Shown: one piece after another, positions 34,228 through 43,207 of the stretch
Position numbering within the stretch: position 1 is the first letter of the stretch
Layout of the letters: every line of letters begins with the position of its first letter
Made by a program: the position numbers and the translations under genes
Source: Flagellimonas sp. CMM7
Lineage (GTDB): Bacteria > Bacteroidota > Bacteroidia > Flavobacteriales > Flavobacteriaceae
Assembly: GCF_021390195.1 (NCBI RefSeq)
Contig: NZ_CP090003.1
Coordinates: 4,051,501 to 4,115,500 of the forward strand
DNA: 64,000 nt
Reading direction: 5' to 3'
Notes under the pieces: generated by a model
What the model was told of the DNA's origin: nothing
Database searches by the model: none
The model's input: the letters and a program-made list of their open reading frames with translations, nothing else

Positions 34228-35763
34228 CTACATTAGCGCCGCGAACTTTTTAGAGATACTGGAGCGTAGTTTACGTTCATAATCTTCCTCTAACCATTCC
34301 TTGTAATTCTTGGTGTTGTTCATGATGCAATAAGAATACTGGCGCACCCGGTACGCAATCTCTTCTTTTAGCTCCTTGGCCAAAATACGGGCATCAAAAA
34401 CATCCTCACTGTTCTCTAAACAGATTTGAGCGTGTTGTTCAATACTCATCTCTAACACCAATTTGGACTTTCCGCCTTTGGCAAATACCTTTTTGTATTC
34501 CTCTTTTATATCAAAAGTGATGTTTTCGGATTTGCTGAATTTAGCTTTTAGCTCATCAGACATTACATACACAAACTCTCGTTCTATTTCTTCATCATTT
34601 TTGATGTTTTCCAAATAAAAATCAGGAAAATGGAAGATTTCTTGCCAATCTAACGGAGAATCCCATGGACCAAACCTAGCAAGGTTGTTCCCCATGTCTA
34701 TCACGGAAAATTCATCTTTATTGGGTAAAATCCTTGAACCCCTTCCAATCATTTGGAAGTATAACGTGAGTGAACGTGTAGCTCTGTTCAGAATAATGGA
34801 TTGTACAGTAGGTTCATCAAAACCAGTGGTTAAAATACTTACTGATGTTAGAATGGCCTGCGGAGTATTGGCAAACCAATCCAATATTTCTTTCCGTTCG
34901 GATGCGGTATTCTTATTGTCTAAATGCCGGATGTCATACCCCGCTTTTTTAAAGGTTTCGTACACATAAAGCGATGTATTGATACCATTATTGAAGATAA
35001 GTGTTTTGGTGCCTTTAGCAATTTCTTCGTATGCAGAAACCAATTTTCCCAGCATACTATGGTTACCATAAAACTCATCTGAAGACTTTACGGTGTAGTC
35101 TCCATTTATACCCAGTTTTAGGGTTTTTAAACTTACATCATAATTGTACAGATTGGCTTTGGCCAAAAAACGTTTTTCAATTAATGATTTAATGGATTCC
35201 CCTATGATCAAATGTTTATAATGATCTTTCATAGGGAGTTTTATATTGGAGCTTAACGGAGTGGCCGTAACGCCCAATATAGTAGCTCCTTCAAAATACT
35301 TGAACAGTTTTCTAAAAGAATTGTAATGCGCCTCATCTATTATGACAAGACCTATGTTGTTGATAGTGACCTTTTCTTCTTGTAGCCTATTGTTCAAGGT
35401 TTCTACCATGGCCACAAAACACATATAGTCATCTTGGTCATTCAGCTCTTTTACCTCGCTATTGATGATTTTATTTGCCACCCCAAAACCGTGAAGCATT
35501 TTGGAAGTCTGCCTGCTCAGCTCTATTCTATGAGTAAGTACCATCACCTTTTTACCCGTATCCTGAATGTATTTTCGGGTTATTTCAGAGAAAACCACTG
35601 TTTTCCCCCCTCCCGTAGGCAACTGGTATAAAATATTGGTGCCATCTGGCAACTCATTGATATGCTTGAAGATTTTTTTTAGATCTTCTTGCTGATAATC
35701 GTATAATGTCTTTCTGTTTACTGCTTTCTCTACCTCCAAAGGAAAATGGATTAAATGTTCCAA
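34228..35763 (-). CDS. DEAD/DEAH-box superfamily 2 helicase
   Basis: A 511-residue protein related to the UvrB/RecG-like SF2 helicases. Motif I is PTGGGKT (49-55), motif II DEAH (143-146), and motif VI lies in YFQMIGRGSR. The Q-motif-like YDYQQEDL precedes motif I. The C-terminal part beyond 400 has no recognised domain. It is likely an ATP-dependent nucleic acid motor; the specific role is unknown. It is divergent from rpoD, 218 nt away. Confidence 0.9.
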   Translation of the reverse strand: MEHLIHFPLEVEKAVNRKTLYDYQQEDLKKIFKHINELPDGTNILYQLPTGGGKTVVFSEITRKYIQDTGKKVMVLTHRIELSRQTSKMLHGFGVANKIINSEVKELNDQDDYMCFVAMVETLNNRLQEEKVTINNIGLVIIDEAHYNSFRKLFKYFEGATILGVTATPLSSNIKLPMKDHYKHLIIGESIKSLIEKRFLAKANLYNYDVSLKTLKLGINGDYTVKSSDEFYGNHSMLGKLVSAYEEIAKGTKTLIFNNGINTSLYVYETFKKAGYDIRHLDNKNTASERKEILDWFANTPQAILTSVSILTTGFDEPTVQSIILNRATRSLTLYFQMIGRGSRILPNKDEFSVIDMGNNLARFGPWDSPLDWQEIFHFPDFYLENIKNDEEIEREFVYVMSDELKAKFSKSENITFDIKEEYKKVFAKGGKSKLVLEMSIEQHAQICLENSEDVFDARILAKELKEEIAYRVRQYSYCIMNNTKNYKEWLEEDYERKLRSSISKKFAALM

Positions 35764-35850
35764 AATATCAAACCTTACAAAATTAGGAGTTTTTTAGACC
35801 ACCGCTAAGCTTTATTTCAGCATTTCTATTAAGATACTATCAACAATTGT

Positions 35851-35879
35851 TTTGGGAGTGATTTTTGCCCATATTTTAG
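35851..35879 (+). promoter_or_regulatory. Possible Bacteroidetes sigma-A promoter for rpoD
   Basis: TTTG at 35851 and TATTTTAG at 35872, 17 nt apart, resemble the Bacteroidetes consensus TTTG / TAnnTTTG with one mismatch. The spacing is near the lower limit. It lies about 103 nt upstream of the rpoD start. Confidence 0.35.
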
Positions 35880-35981
35880 TGTTGCTCATAACATTTTGAT
35901 AACAATAACAATTGTCATTTGGAAAATAGCCTTTTATGATGTATCATGTAAGCTATAATCACGTAGAAACTAAATACACCT

Positions 35982-36845
35982 ATGAGGCAGCTAAAAATCA
36001 TAAAGCAGGTTACCAATCGAGAATCTAAATCCTTAGATAAATACCTTCAAGATATTAGCAAGATTGATTTGATTACTGCCCAAGAGGAAGTAGAGCTAGC
36101 GCAACGGATTAGAGATGGGGATCAGATTGCCTTGGAGAAATTGACCAATGCAAACCTTAGGTTTGTGGTATCAGTAGCCAAACAATACCAAAATCAAGGA
36201 TTAAAATTGCCAGATCTTATTAATGAAGGCAATGTAGGTTTGGTAAAAGCAGCCAAACGTTTTGATGAAACCAGGGGCTTTAAATTTATCTCTTATGCCG
36301 TTTGGTGGATCAGACAGTCTATTCTTCAAGCTTTGGCAGAACAGTCAAGAGTGGTGCGTCTTCCGTTGAACAAGATTGGTTCGATCAATAAAATCAAAAA
36401 AACATTTTCTTACTTGGAACAGGCGCATGAAAGGCCACCTTCTCCTGAAGAGATTGCCAAGGAACTGGATATGACCGTTACAGAGGTAAAGCAGTCGCTT
36501 AAAAACTCAGGCAGGCACGTTTCTATGGATGCTCCGTTAAAGGAGGGAGAAACTTCAAGTTTGTATGATGTGCTGAATTCGGCCGAATCTCCAAATCCCG
36601 ATAAGGATTTGATGCATCAATCCCTGAACACTGAAATCAACAGAGCTTTAGAGACACTTTCTCCTAGAGAAGCTGATGTTGTTCGGTTGTATTATGGTAT
36701 TGGCGACCAGCAGTCCATGACTTTGGAGGAGATTGGAAGCACTTTTGATCTTACCCGTGAACGCGTTAGACAAATACGGGAAAAGGCGATTAGAAAGTTA
36801 CGGCACACTTCTAAAAGTAAAATCTTAAAATCCTATCTAGGTTAG
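35982..36845 (+). CDS. rpoD: RNA polymerase primary sigma factor RpoD/SigA
   Basis: Recruits RNA polymerase to housekeeping promoters. The 287-residue form lacking the long N-terminal region 1.1 is typical of Bacteroidetes. Region 1.2 begins [20 protein letters not shown]. Region 2 has [17 protein letters not shown] and [17 protein letters not shown]. Region 3 follows, and region 4 ends with the helix-turn-helix [20 protein letters not shown]. All regions are intact. It is monocistronic, with a strong terminator at 36860-36892. It fixes the phylum for this window. Confidence 0.97.
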   Translation: MRQLKIIKQVTNRESKSLDKYLQDISKIDLITAQEEVELAQRIRDGDQIALEKLTNANLRFVVSVAKQYQNQGLKLPDLINEGNVGLVKAAKRFDETRGFKFISYAVWWIRQSILQALAEQSRVVRLPLNKIGSINKIKKTFSYLEQAHERPPSPEEIAKELDMTVTEVKQSLKNSGRHVSMDAPLKEGETSSLYDVLNSAESPNPDKDLMHQSLNTEINRALETLSPREADVVRLYYGIGDQQSMTLEEIGSTFDLTRERVRQIREKAIRKLRHTSKSKILKSYLG

Positions 36846-36859
36846 GATTTACAGCAATA

Positions 36860-36892
36860 AAAAAGGGGATGTTATAATTACATCCCCTTTTT
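36860..36892 (+). terminator. Rho-independent terminator of rpoD
   Basis: AAAAGGGGATGT and ACATCCCCTTTT form a perfect 12-bp stem with a 7-nt loop, with T residues on the right. It ends the sigma factor gene. Because A runs flank the left arm, it could also stop minus-strand transcription coming from the micro-ORFs. Confidence 0.88.
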
Positions 36893-36913
36893 CATGATAT
36901 ACACTTTAAACTA

Positions 36914-37015
36914 TCACGGACGGCTCAACTGACTAATATTAAAGTCAGTTAGCATTTCATTTAAATCTTGAATAAAATTCAAGTAAGCTGTATTTTCTTG
37001 GTTTTGATTTTTCAT
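36914..37015 (-). CDS. Micro-ORF a (33 residues), paralogue of micro-ORF b
   Basis: The peptide begins MKNQNQENTAYLNFIQDLNE and ends ISQLSRP. It shares YL-F-[IL]-Q-[DE]-LNE-[MI]-L with the next micro-ORF, a similarity unlikely by chance. The shape is a short amphipathic helix with no signal peptide. The gap after the 121-residue gene contains both micro-ORFs. A 5' extension is not needed. Confidence 0.55.
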   Translation of the reverse strand: MKNQNQENTAYLNFIQDLNEMLTDFNISQLSRP

Positions 37016-37036
37016 AAGATAAAGTTTGGGCTATTA

Positions 37037-37135
37037 CTATAAATAATCTAACTCTGCAAGTTCGTTTATGCTCAAAATTTCATTGAGTTCCTGAAGGAAC
37101 GCCAAGTATTCTTCTCCGTAGGTATCGTACAACAT
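37037..37135 (-). CDS. Micro-ORF b (32 residues), paralogue of micro-ORF a
   Basis: The peptide begins MLYDTYGEEYLAFLQELNEI and ends ELAELDYL. It aligns with micro-ORF a along the central 20 residues. Both lie downstream of the 37309-38507 gene pair on the same strand. Nothing else recognisable is in 36846-37308 apart from the terminator at 36860. Confidence 0.55.
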   Translation of the reverse strand: MLYDTYGEEYLAFLQELNEILSINELAELDYL

Positions 37136-37308
37136 AGTATTAGGTGATTTAATCTTTGGGTTGTTGTTATAACGTAAACCTATTGGAAAGATTATGACAG
37201 TGCAATAATTTGTGGTGAAATTCCTGGTATAAGTTGTGAAATTGCAAAAAATATACTTTATAAGAAAAATAGCACATTTGTCGAGTTTGGGCTAAGAACA
37301 AAGAACAA

Positions 37309-37674
37309 TTATTGATTTTCTTTCTCCGATTCAAAAATGTGCAGAGAAACCTCAAAATCCATATTCAAGTCCTTTACTTTTGCTGGCATAATATTGAATT
37401 CATCGTACAAAAAACAAAGGTTCATGGGTAACAATCGCTGTTCTTTGGCAGAACGCCCCAATTTATCCAACAATGCACATTTGACCTCAAATGCTTTATT
37501 ACTGATCGTGAGGTTTTCGTTGTTTTCAAGTTCTTCAAGTAGCGGAATCTCTTTGGTATCCCCTATCTCTAAAATTTGATTTAGTAAAATTAGTTTACAG
37601 TCTAGATCAGTAGCGTGTTCAAACAACTGATGAAAGATACTTTGAAAATGTTCAGGTAGGTCATTATCTTTCAT
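37309..37674 (-). CDS. Hypothetical helical protein (121 residues)
   Basis: No family recognised. A Glu/Leu-rich, probably all-helical cytoplasmic protein (PEHFQSIFHQLFEHATDLD, EIPLLEELENNENLTISNKA) with HEAT-like character. No signal peptide. It starts 17 nt after the stop of the 271-residue gene, so the two form an operon, and the two micro-ORFs follow on the same strand. Confidence 0.7.
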   Translation of the reverse strand: MKDNDLPEHFQSIFHQLFEHATDLDCKLILLNQILEIGDTKEIPLLEELENNENLTISNKAFEVKCALLDKLGRSAKEQRLLPMNLCFLYDEFNIMPAKVKDLNMDFEVSLHIFESEKENQ

Positions 37675-37691
37675 GATGTTGGGTTTGGTTT

Positions 37692-38507
37692 TTACATATC
37701 TCTCAGCACATCAATTTCAAAATCAACCAGCTCTTCAACCTTAGGGTATTCTACTAAGAATTGGTTGTATAGAAAGTTAAGGTACTTTATATCGTTATCC
37801 GTTTTGCAAACGGCACTCATTTGATTGGTAATTTCAAGTAAGCTGACCGTTTTCATCATTCGGAGGCATGGCTGTATTTTTTGACAAGCAAAATCCACTC
37901 CTCTAAAGTTTTTGGTTTGTAAGTGTACTTTTATGCCACCTATAAATTCCAGTATGTTTTGTTTGTAAAGCCTAATCAGTTCTTCCAATAACTCCATTTG
38001 ACCCATACATTCCGTTAAAACAGGTTTTAGGTTTACTTTTTGGGTTGAAAAGACTGATTCTAAATTTTCTTCCACAATTTTGGTACTGGGGATTGTGCTT
38101 TCTATATGTTCCATATGCTCAGGGTTCTCTCTATCATTGTCATTCAAATGCTTACTAACCGTTTTAAGGGCCTTTGTAATGCGTTCTTGCTTTTTGGTCA
38201 AATTGGTTGTTTCCAACAATTGAATCAAGGAAAAAAGCAATTCGGTATTTGAGGGCGTTTTTTGTAAATCTTCAGAAAGAGGTTCTGGTAGTTTTTTCTC
38301 TGCTCCCTTAATGCCAATCTGTTCATAAATTACCTCTAACTGGTTCATTTCCGAAACACCAAAAACTTTGTCCTCTAAACCTGTTTTAAAACTATAAAAT
38401 GACTTTTTTAACTTTCCTGCCTCTACCGTACCCAATTCTTCATAAGAAAAGCTACTTAGCCCTATTTCCAATTTTTCTAAATACGTCAGTAATTCTCGTG
38501 TCCCCAA
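37692..38507 (-). CDS. Hypothetical protein with a degenerate HPt-like C-terminal domain
   Basis: A 271-residue cytoplasmic protein. Residues 165-271 resemble histidine phosphotransfer domains (LLEELIRLYKQNILEFIGGI, then ACQKIQPCLRMMKTVSLLEI). The position of the phosphorylated His in the usual AHKIKP loop is taken by Gln (CQKIQP, near 209), so phosphorelay is unlikely. The N-terminal half is charged and has no recognised domain. It probably acts as a protein-protein adaptor. Its divergent neighbour is a dipeptidase. Confidence 0.62.
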   Translation of the reverse strand: MGTRELLTYLEKLEIGLSSFSYEELGTVEAGKLKKSFYSFKTGLEDKVFGVSEMNQLEVIYEQIGIKGAEKKLPEPLSEDLQKTPSNTELLFSLIQLLETTNLTKKQERITKALKTVSKHLNDNDRENPEHMEHIESTIPSTKIVEENLESVFSTQKVNLKPVLTECMGQMELLEELIRLYKQNILEFIGGIKVHLQTKNFRGVDFACQKIQPCLRMMKTVSLLEITNQMSAVCKTDNDIKYLNFLYNQFLVEYPKVEELVDFEIDVLRDM

Positions 38508-38636
38508 AACTTCTATTATTAGTGTTATTAAGTATCTCTAAAAATGTTGATTTTGGTTTGGGAATACAACTTAATGTTCTATACGGTGCGCATTTTGTTG
38601 TCAAATTGCTTTATTTGTAGGTGTAAAAAAAAAGAC

Positions 38637-39920
38637 ATGAGATATTCTTACTTATTGGCTGCTATTACAATTCTATTTTCATGTGCAGAAAAGAATCCTA
38701 AAAAGACCGAAACCTTGGAGGAAAAAGCAAAAAAAATACATGAAAACGTAATTACTATTGATACTCATGATGATATCAATATAAAGAACTTTACAGATAG
38801 CATTAACTACACCCAAAATTTGGACACTCAAATAAATTTGCCAAAAATGGAAGCCGGCGGGTTGGATGTAGTTTGGTTGATTGTGTATACTGGTCAAGAT
38901 TCTTTAAATACTGAAGGATATGCCAAGGCTTCCGAAAATGCCATTTCTAAGTTTGATGCCATTCGTAGATTATGTGAAGAATATGCTCCAGATAGAATAG
39001 AATTGGCACTTACTTCTGATGACGTAAGAAGAATTAGTGCTTCTGGTAAAAAAGTTGCAATGATTGGCGTTGAAAATGCTTATCCTATTGGTGAAGACTT
39101 ATCAAAGTTTGAAGAATATCAAAAACGCGGAGCACGTTACATTTCCTTATCCCACAATGGACATAGTCAATTTTGCGATTCCAATACGGGCGAAAAGGAT
39201 AGTATATGGCTACACAATGGTTTAAGTGACTTAGGCAAAAGTGCTGTGAAAGAGATGAATAGGTTGGGAATGATGATAGATGTCTCTCATCCGTCCAAAG
39301 AGTCCATGAAACAAATGATTGCGTTATCCAAAGCACCTATTATTGCTTCCCATTCTTCCGCAAGAGCTTTATGTGATCATAGCAGAAATTTGGATGATGA
39401 ACAGCTTTTATTATTAAAAGAAAATGGAGGTGTAGTACAAACAGTGGCATTTAGTTCATATTTAAATACCGAAAAGCATGAGGCACGAGCAGCTTTTATG
39501 AAGGAAATTCACAAGAAGGTAGCGGACTCTCTTAAGATAAACTGGTATGAACGGTCACAATTCTCATCCCTAACTGATGTTCAACAAGCTGAATTTATTG
39601 AAAACTATCCTAAAGTACTTAAAATAGCCAATGCCATTGCTGAAAAAGACAATTCGGCTCCACCAGCGGTTGATGTATCAGATTTTGTAGATCATATTGA
39701 TTATATGGTAAACCTTATTGGGATTGATCATGTTGGAATTAGCTCAGATTTTGATGGTGGAGGCGGGATTGAAGGTTGGTCAGATGCTTCTGAAACGTTT
39801 AATGTTACATTAGAACTGGTAAAGCGTGGTTATTCCGAAGAGGATATAGCTAAACTATGGGGCGCAAACTTGCTCAGAGTATTGGATGAAGTGCAAGCAA
39901 TAGCCGTTTCTCTCAACTAA
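38637..39920 (+). CDS. Membrane dipeptidase, M19 family lipoprotein
   Basis: A 427-residue zinc dipeptidase of the renal dipeptidase family, exported as a lipoprotein (LFSC, C16). The first metal motif is DTHDD (H44, D46). Further ligands lie in MIDVSHPS, IIASHSSAR and HVGISSDFDGGGGIEGW. It cleaves dipeptides, often with a D-residue, in the periplasm. The ATG at 38637 places the lipobox correctly; the longer frame from 38544 lacks a signal. Confidence 0.9.
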   Translation: MRYSYLLAAITILFSCAEKNPKKTETLEEKAKKIHENVITIDTHDDINIKNFTDSINYTQNLDTQINLPKMEAGGLDVVWLIVYTGQDSLNTEGYAKASENAISKFDAIRRLCEEYAPDRIELALTSDDVRRISASGKKVAMIGVENAYPIGEDLSKFEEYQKRGARYISLSHNGHSQFCDSNTGEKDSIWLHNGLSDLGKSAVKEMNRLGMMIDVSHPSKESMKQMIALSKAPIIASHSSARALCDHSRNLDDEQLLLLKENGGVVQTVAFSSYLNTEKHEARAAFMKEIHKKVADSLKINWYERSQFSSLTDVQQAEFIENYPKVLKIANAIAEKDNSAPPAVDVSDFVDHIDYMVNLIGIDHVGISSDFDGGGGIEGWSDASETFNVTLELVKRGYSEEDIAKLWGANLLRVLDEVQAIAVSLN

Positions 39921-40324
39921 AACTCCTCTTTTTCTCTTTTTGCCAGACGGTCCTTAACGTATTCCACTTTGGTTTTTCCGTGAGGTTTGGGGTTCCCTTT
40001 ATCGTCCAAGTTTACCATGATAATGTTATCTACGGTAACAATACTTTCATGTGTCATTTTGTTTCTCACCTCGCAATTAAGCGATATTGAGGTGATCCCA
40101 AACTTTATGACCTCTATTCCAATTTCTACGATATCACCCTTTTCCGCTGTGCTCATAAAATTGATTTCTGACATATATTTGGTAACGACTTTTTTACTTT
40201 CTAACTGCACAATACTATACAGCGCCGCTTCTTCATCAATCCAAGCTAGGAGCTTGCCTCCAAACAAAGTTCCGTTCGCATTTAAATCTTCTGGTTTAAC
40301 CCATTTTCTTGTGTGAAATCTCAT
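39917..40324 (-). CDS. Acyl-CoA thioesterase, hotdog fold (YciA-like)
   Basis: A 135-residue hotdog-fold enzyme. GTLFGGKLLAWIDEEAALYS is the active helix with the conserved Asp, and VVTKYMSEINFMSTAEKGD follows. It hydrolyses acyl-CoA in the cytoplasm; chain-length preference is unknown. Its stop overlaps that of the dipeptidase gene by 4 nt (convergent). Confidence 0.9.
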   Translation of the reverse strand: MRFHTRKWVKPEDLNANGTLFGGKLLAWIDEEAALYSIVQLESKKVVTKYMSEINFMSTAEKGDIVEIGIEVIKFGITSISLNCEVRNKMTHESIVTVDNIIMVNLDDKGNPKPHGKTKVEYVKDRLAKREKEEF

Positions 40325-40521
40325 TTTACCGATACTTTAAATTGTTCAGTCAGAATAAAATTAGGCTTTTGAGCTCTCCAATTAACTTTCATTTGAGTTT
40401 TAACAAAAAGATTCAATTATTATAAAGTTTGTTAATCTTAAAATAAATTTTTCTTAATTAAGTCGCTTAAAAACTGAAATAAAAATAAATTCATACATCA
40501 ATCAAAACTAATCTAACACAA

Positions 40522-41373
40522 ATGGATGCTACTTCGAATTATTATTCGGACCCCAGCTTTACCGTTTTTAGAGTACCTACATGGCGTGCGCGTTTTTACA
40601 AATTTCTGTCAGTTGATATTTGGGGCAATCTTCCCGGGAACCTTCAGCGTAAAATTTCTGCTTGGTACAGTTCATTCTACAACAAGCCTGTTTCCAAAAA
40701 AATTATTAAGCCCTACATAAGAGTAAATTACTCAGATCAGAACTATCTGGAAAAGTTTAAGCCACCTCATGGAAAATCAGATTTTGACTGTTTCCAAGAT
40801 TTTTTTATTCGTGAGTTTAAATCGATTCCAAAAAACGAAAGTCCTTATGTTTGGCCATGTGAAGGCTTACTTTGCGATGCAGATAAAGTACATGACCTAA
40901 ACTTGGTACATGTAAAATCCGATACCCGTTCGGTCGCCACCGTTTTTGGATTACAGGAAGGACAAATACCAAGGGAGTATACTTTTACCAATGTTTTTCT
41001 GCACAATAAGAATTATCACCGAATACATTCTCCCATAAATGGAACTATATCCAGGATACAACATATACCTGGTGATCTTGTGGTGCTAAGGCCATGGATA
41101 TATAAAGAAAACCCCTCTTTACCTGCATTTAGAAATGAGCGTTATAATATAGATATTGAAGACGAAGAGGGTAACATATGGTTTATATCCATTATTGGAG
41201 GGCCTGCCGTGGGAACAATAGCACTTTCAGAACATATTTGTGTTGGCAATACAGTTAACAGGTTGCAAGAATTGTCGCTGTTTTATTTAGGGTCAACTTG
41301 TTGTATGGCTGCTCCTATCAAGCCAAGATATCACACCAAAAATACTTTTGTAGAGGTAGGCATTCCGTATTAA
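40522..41373 (+). CDS. Phosphatidylserine decarboxylase-related protein
   Basis: A 283-residue protein with the self-processing motif LGST (256-259), where Ser258 would become the pyruvoyl group. Upstream, NYHRIHSPINGTI and VFLHNKNYHR hold the usual His. DFDCFQDFFIREFK is also conserved. It would decarboxylate a phospholipid serine head group or a related substrate. The N-terminal part (1-75) is longer than in short bacterial PSDs. The stop overlaps the end of the DUF72 gene by 4 nt. Confidence 0.85.
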   Translation: MDATSNYYSDPSFTVFRVPTWRARFYKFLSVDIWGNLPGNLQRKISAWYSSFYNKPVSKKIIKPYIRVNYSDQNYLEKFKPPHGKSDFDCFQDFFIREFKSIPKNESPYVWPCEGLLCDADKVHDLNLVHVKSDTRSVATVFGLQEGQIPREYTFTNVFLHNKNYHRIHSPINGTISRIQHIPGDLVVLRPWIYKENPSLPAFRNERYNIDIEDEEGNIWFISIIGGPAVGTIALSEHICVGNTVNRLQELSLFYLGSTCCMAAPIKPRYHTKNTFVEVGIPY

Positions 41374-42269
41374 AATAAGGTGTTGGGCTTATTTTGATGG
41401 AGTGTTTTTGGAATTGGAAGATCTGTTTTAAATTCTTTATTGAGTTTTTCAATAAAATAAGCAGATAACAAAGGAGATTCCAGTTCCAAATTCTGATGCA
41501 CAAAAAAATGAATATTCTTCAAGCCCAAATTCTTCCATATAGCTAATCTACTAATCCAATCATCTAGTCTTGGATAATCTGTGGCGTGATTTGCGCCCAC
41601 ATACCTAATAAATGCTTCGTTGTTCGTTAATCGCATATGCATTAAATCCCGTCTACCGGCAGTATCTACCAAAACGTTGGCAATATTATTTTCTTCCAAC
41701 AAATGGTATAGCTCCTGTGCAACTTTCTCGTCATTAAACCAGTCCGTATGTCTAAATTCCATGGCCAGCGGGAATTCTTTTGGCCAATATTCTACAAACT
41801 GCACTACCCTATCCCAGTTTTTTGGATTAAAGTTATTATGCATCTGTAAAAAAATAGTTCCTAATTTATCTTTTAGAAGCGAGGTTACCTCTAAATAACG
41901 ATCTGCCACTTCATACACCTTATCATTAAGCCTTCTCAAATGGCTCACTTCGTTGGTCATTTTTGGAAAGAACTTAAAATTTTCAGGAGTTTTATCGTAC
42001 CACTTCTCATATTGCTCTGCCGGAAAGATTCTATAAAAAGTAGCGTTCAACTCAATAGAATTAAACTGCGAAGAATAGTACACCAACTCATCTTTAGTTC
42101 CCCTTGGGTAAAAATTCTTAAGGTCTTGCCTGTTCCACTTTGCACAACCAACATAAATGTTAGTTTTTTCACCTTTTTCGCTTTTGGAAAGAAGAACTGA
42201 GGTATCTATATGGTCCTTTGGGAAGGTAAAATCAATTAACTCTGGCTGTTCAACTTTTCCAAACTTCAT
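41370..42269 (-). CDS. DUF72 domain-containing protein
   Basis: A 299-residue TIM-barrel-like protein. IYVGCAKWNRQDLKNFYP near the start, SSQFNSIELNATFYRI, FPLAMEFRHTDWFND and the later LVDTAGRRD are conserved in DUF72 (YecE-like). The function is unproven, with a suggested role in nucleic acid or nucleotide metabolism. It is divergent from the lipoprotein-sorting-like gene. Confidence 0.88.
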   Translation of the reverse strand: MKFGKVEQPELIDFTFPKDHIDTSVLLSKSEKGEKTNIYVGCAKWNRQDLKNFYPRGTKDELVYYSSQFNSIELNATFYRIFPAEQYEKWYDKTPENFKFFPKMTNEVSHLRRLNDKVYEVADRYLEVTSLLKDKLGTIFLQMHNNFNPKNWDRVVQFVEYWPKEFPLAMEFRHTDWFNDEKVAQELYHLLEENNIANVLVDTAGRRDLMHMRLTNNEAFIRYVGANHATDYPRLDDWISRLAIWKNLGLKNIHFFVHQNLELESPLLSAYFIEKLNKEFKTDLPIPKTLHQNKPNTLF

Positions 42270-42383
42270 ATCCTGGTAAAATTCATGTTCCCATCAAAAG
42301 TAAATGATAGATTTTAAATATAAAATATGTAACATATTACTTACTTTTAATACTGATAGCTAAACTCAAATAAAATAACTAAA

Positions 42384-43148
42384 ATGAAAACATTTAAAAC
42401 TACAATCTTACTATTTTTTGCAATGGCTTTATCTGTACAGGCTCAAACAGCGGATGAAATTATAGCAAATTACTTTGAAAACACGGGAGGACTTGAAAAT
42501 TGGACAAACCTAAAAGGTCTCAAAACATCTGGGGTAGGAATCCAGCAAGGTTTTGAGTTTCCCATTGGAGCCATACAGCTCAAAGATGGCCGCCAGCTGT
42601 TTTCTGCTAACATTCAGGGTAAGGAATTTAAACAACAGGTTTATGATGGAGAGGTGCTTTGGAGTACCAATTTCATGACCATGAAAGCTGAAAAAAGTGA
42701 CGCCGAACAAACTGAGAACTTTAAATTGAACACCAATGATTTCCCCGATCCTTTCATTGATTACAAAGCCAAAGGATACACTGTGGAATTATTGGGAAAA
42801 GAAACCGTGGATGGAGCGGAAACTTTCAAAATAAAGTTAATAAAAGAACCTATTATGGTAGATGGCACTCAAGAAGACGATATCTCTTTCTACTATTTTG
42901 ATACTGAAAACTTTGTCCCTATTGCTGTGGAGACAAAAATTACATCTGGACAAGGAAAAGGTAAAACAGCTAGATCCATAATGAGTGATTATCAAGAAAT
43001 TGATGGGTTATACTTTCCCCATTCCACTTCTCAATATATTGATGGCGCTGTGGTTTTTTCAATGAACATGGAGAGTTTTGAGTTGAATCCAGAAGTGGAA
43101 GAAAATACTTTTTCTTTTCCCGAGGAGATGACCGAAGAAAAAAAATAA
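42384..43148 (+). CDS. Outer membrane lipoprotein-sorting (LolA/DUF4292-like) protein
   Basis: A 254-residue periplasmic protein with a signal peptide (MKTFKTTILLFFAMALSVQA). Its beta-rich core, with LELLGKETVDGAETFKIKL-type strands, resembles LolA/LolB-like folds that bind hydrophobic ligands, typified by YVGGLENWTNLKGLKTSG-like openings. Its real cargo is unknown. It ends in a Glu-rich tail. A terminator-like hairpin follows at 43170. Confidence 0.75.
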   Translation: MKTFKTTILLFFAMALSVQAQTADEIIANYFENTGGLENWTNLKGLKTSGVGIQQGFEFPIGAIQLKDGRQLFSANIQGKEFKQQVYDGEVLWSTNFMTMKAEKSDAEQTENFKLNTNDFPDPFIDYKAKGYTVELLGKETVDGAETFKIKLIKEPIMVDGTQEDDISFYYFDTENFVPIAVETKITSGQGKGKTARSIMSDYQEIDGLYFPHSTSQYIDGAVVFSMNMESFELNPEVEENTFSFPEEMTEEKK

Positions 43149-43169
43149 CCCTTTCATCTTATAATCTTT

Positions 43170-43194
43170 AAAGACCCAAACAATGGGTCTTTTT
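43170..43194 (+). terminator. Rho-independent terminator
   Basis: AAAGACCCA and TGGGTCTTT form a 9-bp stem with a 6-nt loop and end in a T run. It ends 14 nt before the next start codon at 43208, so little room is left for a promoter of the BNR gene, and read-through or an internal promoter is likely. Confidence 0.75.
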
Positions 43195-43207
43195 GAATTG
43201 AAATCAA

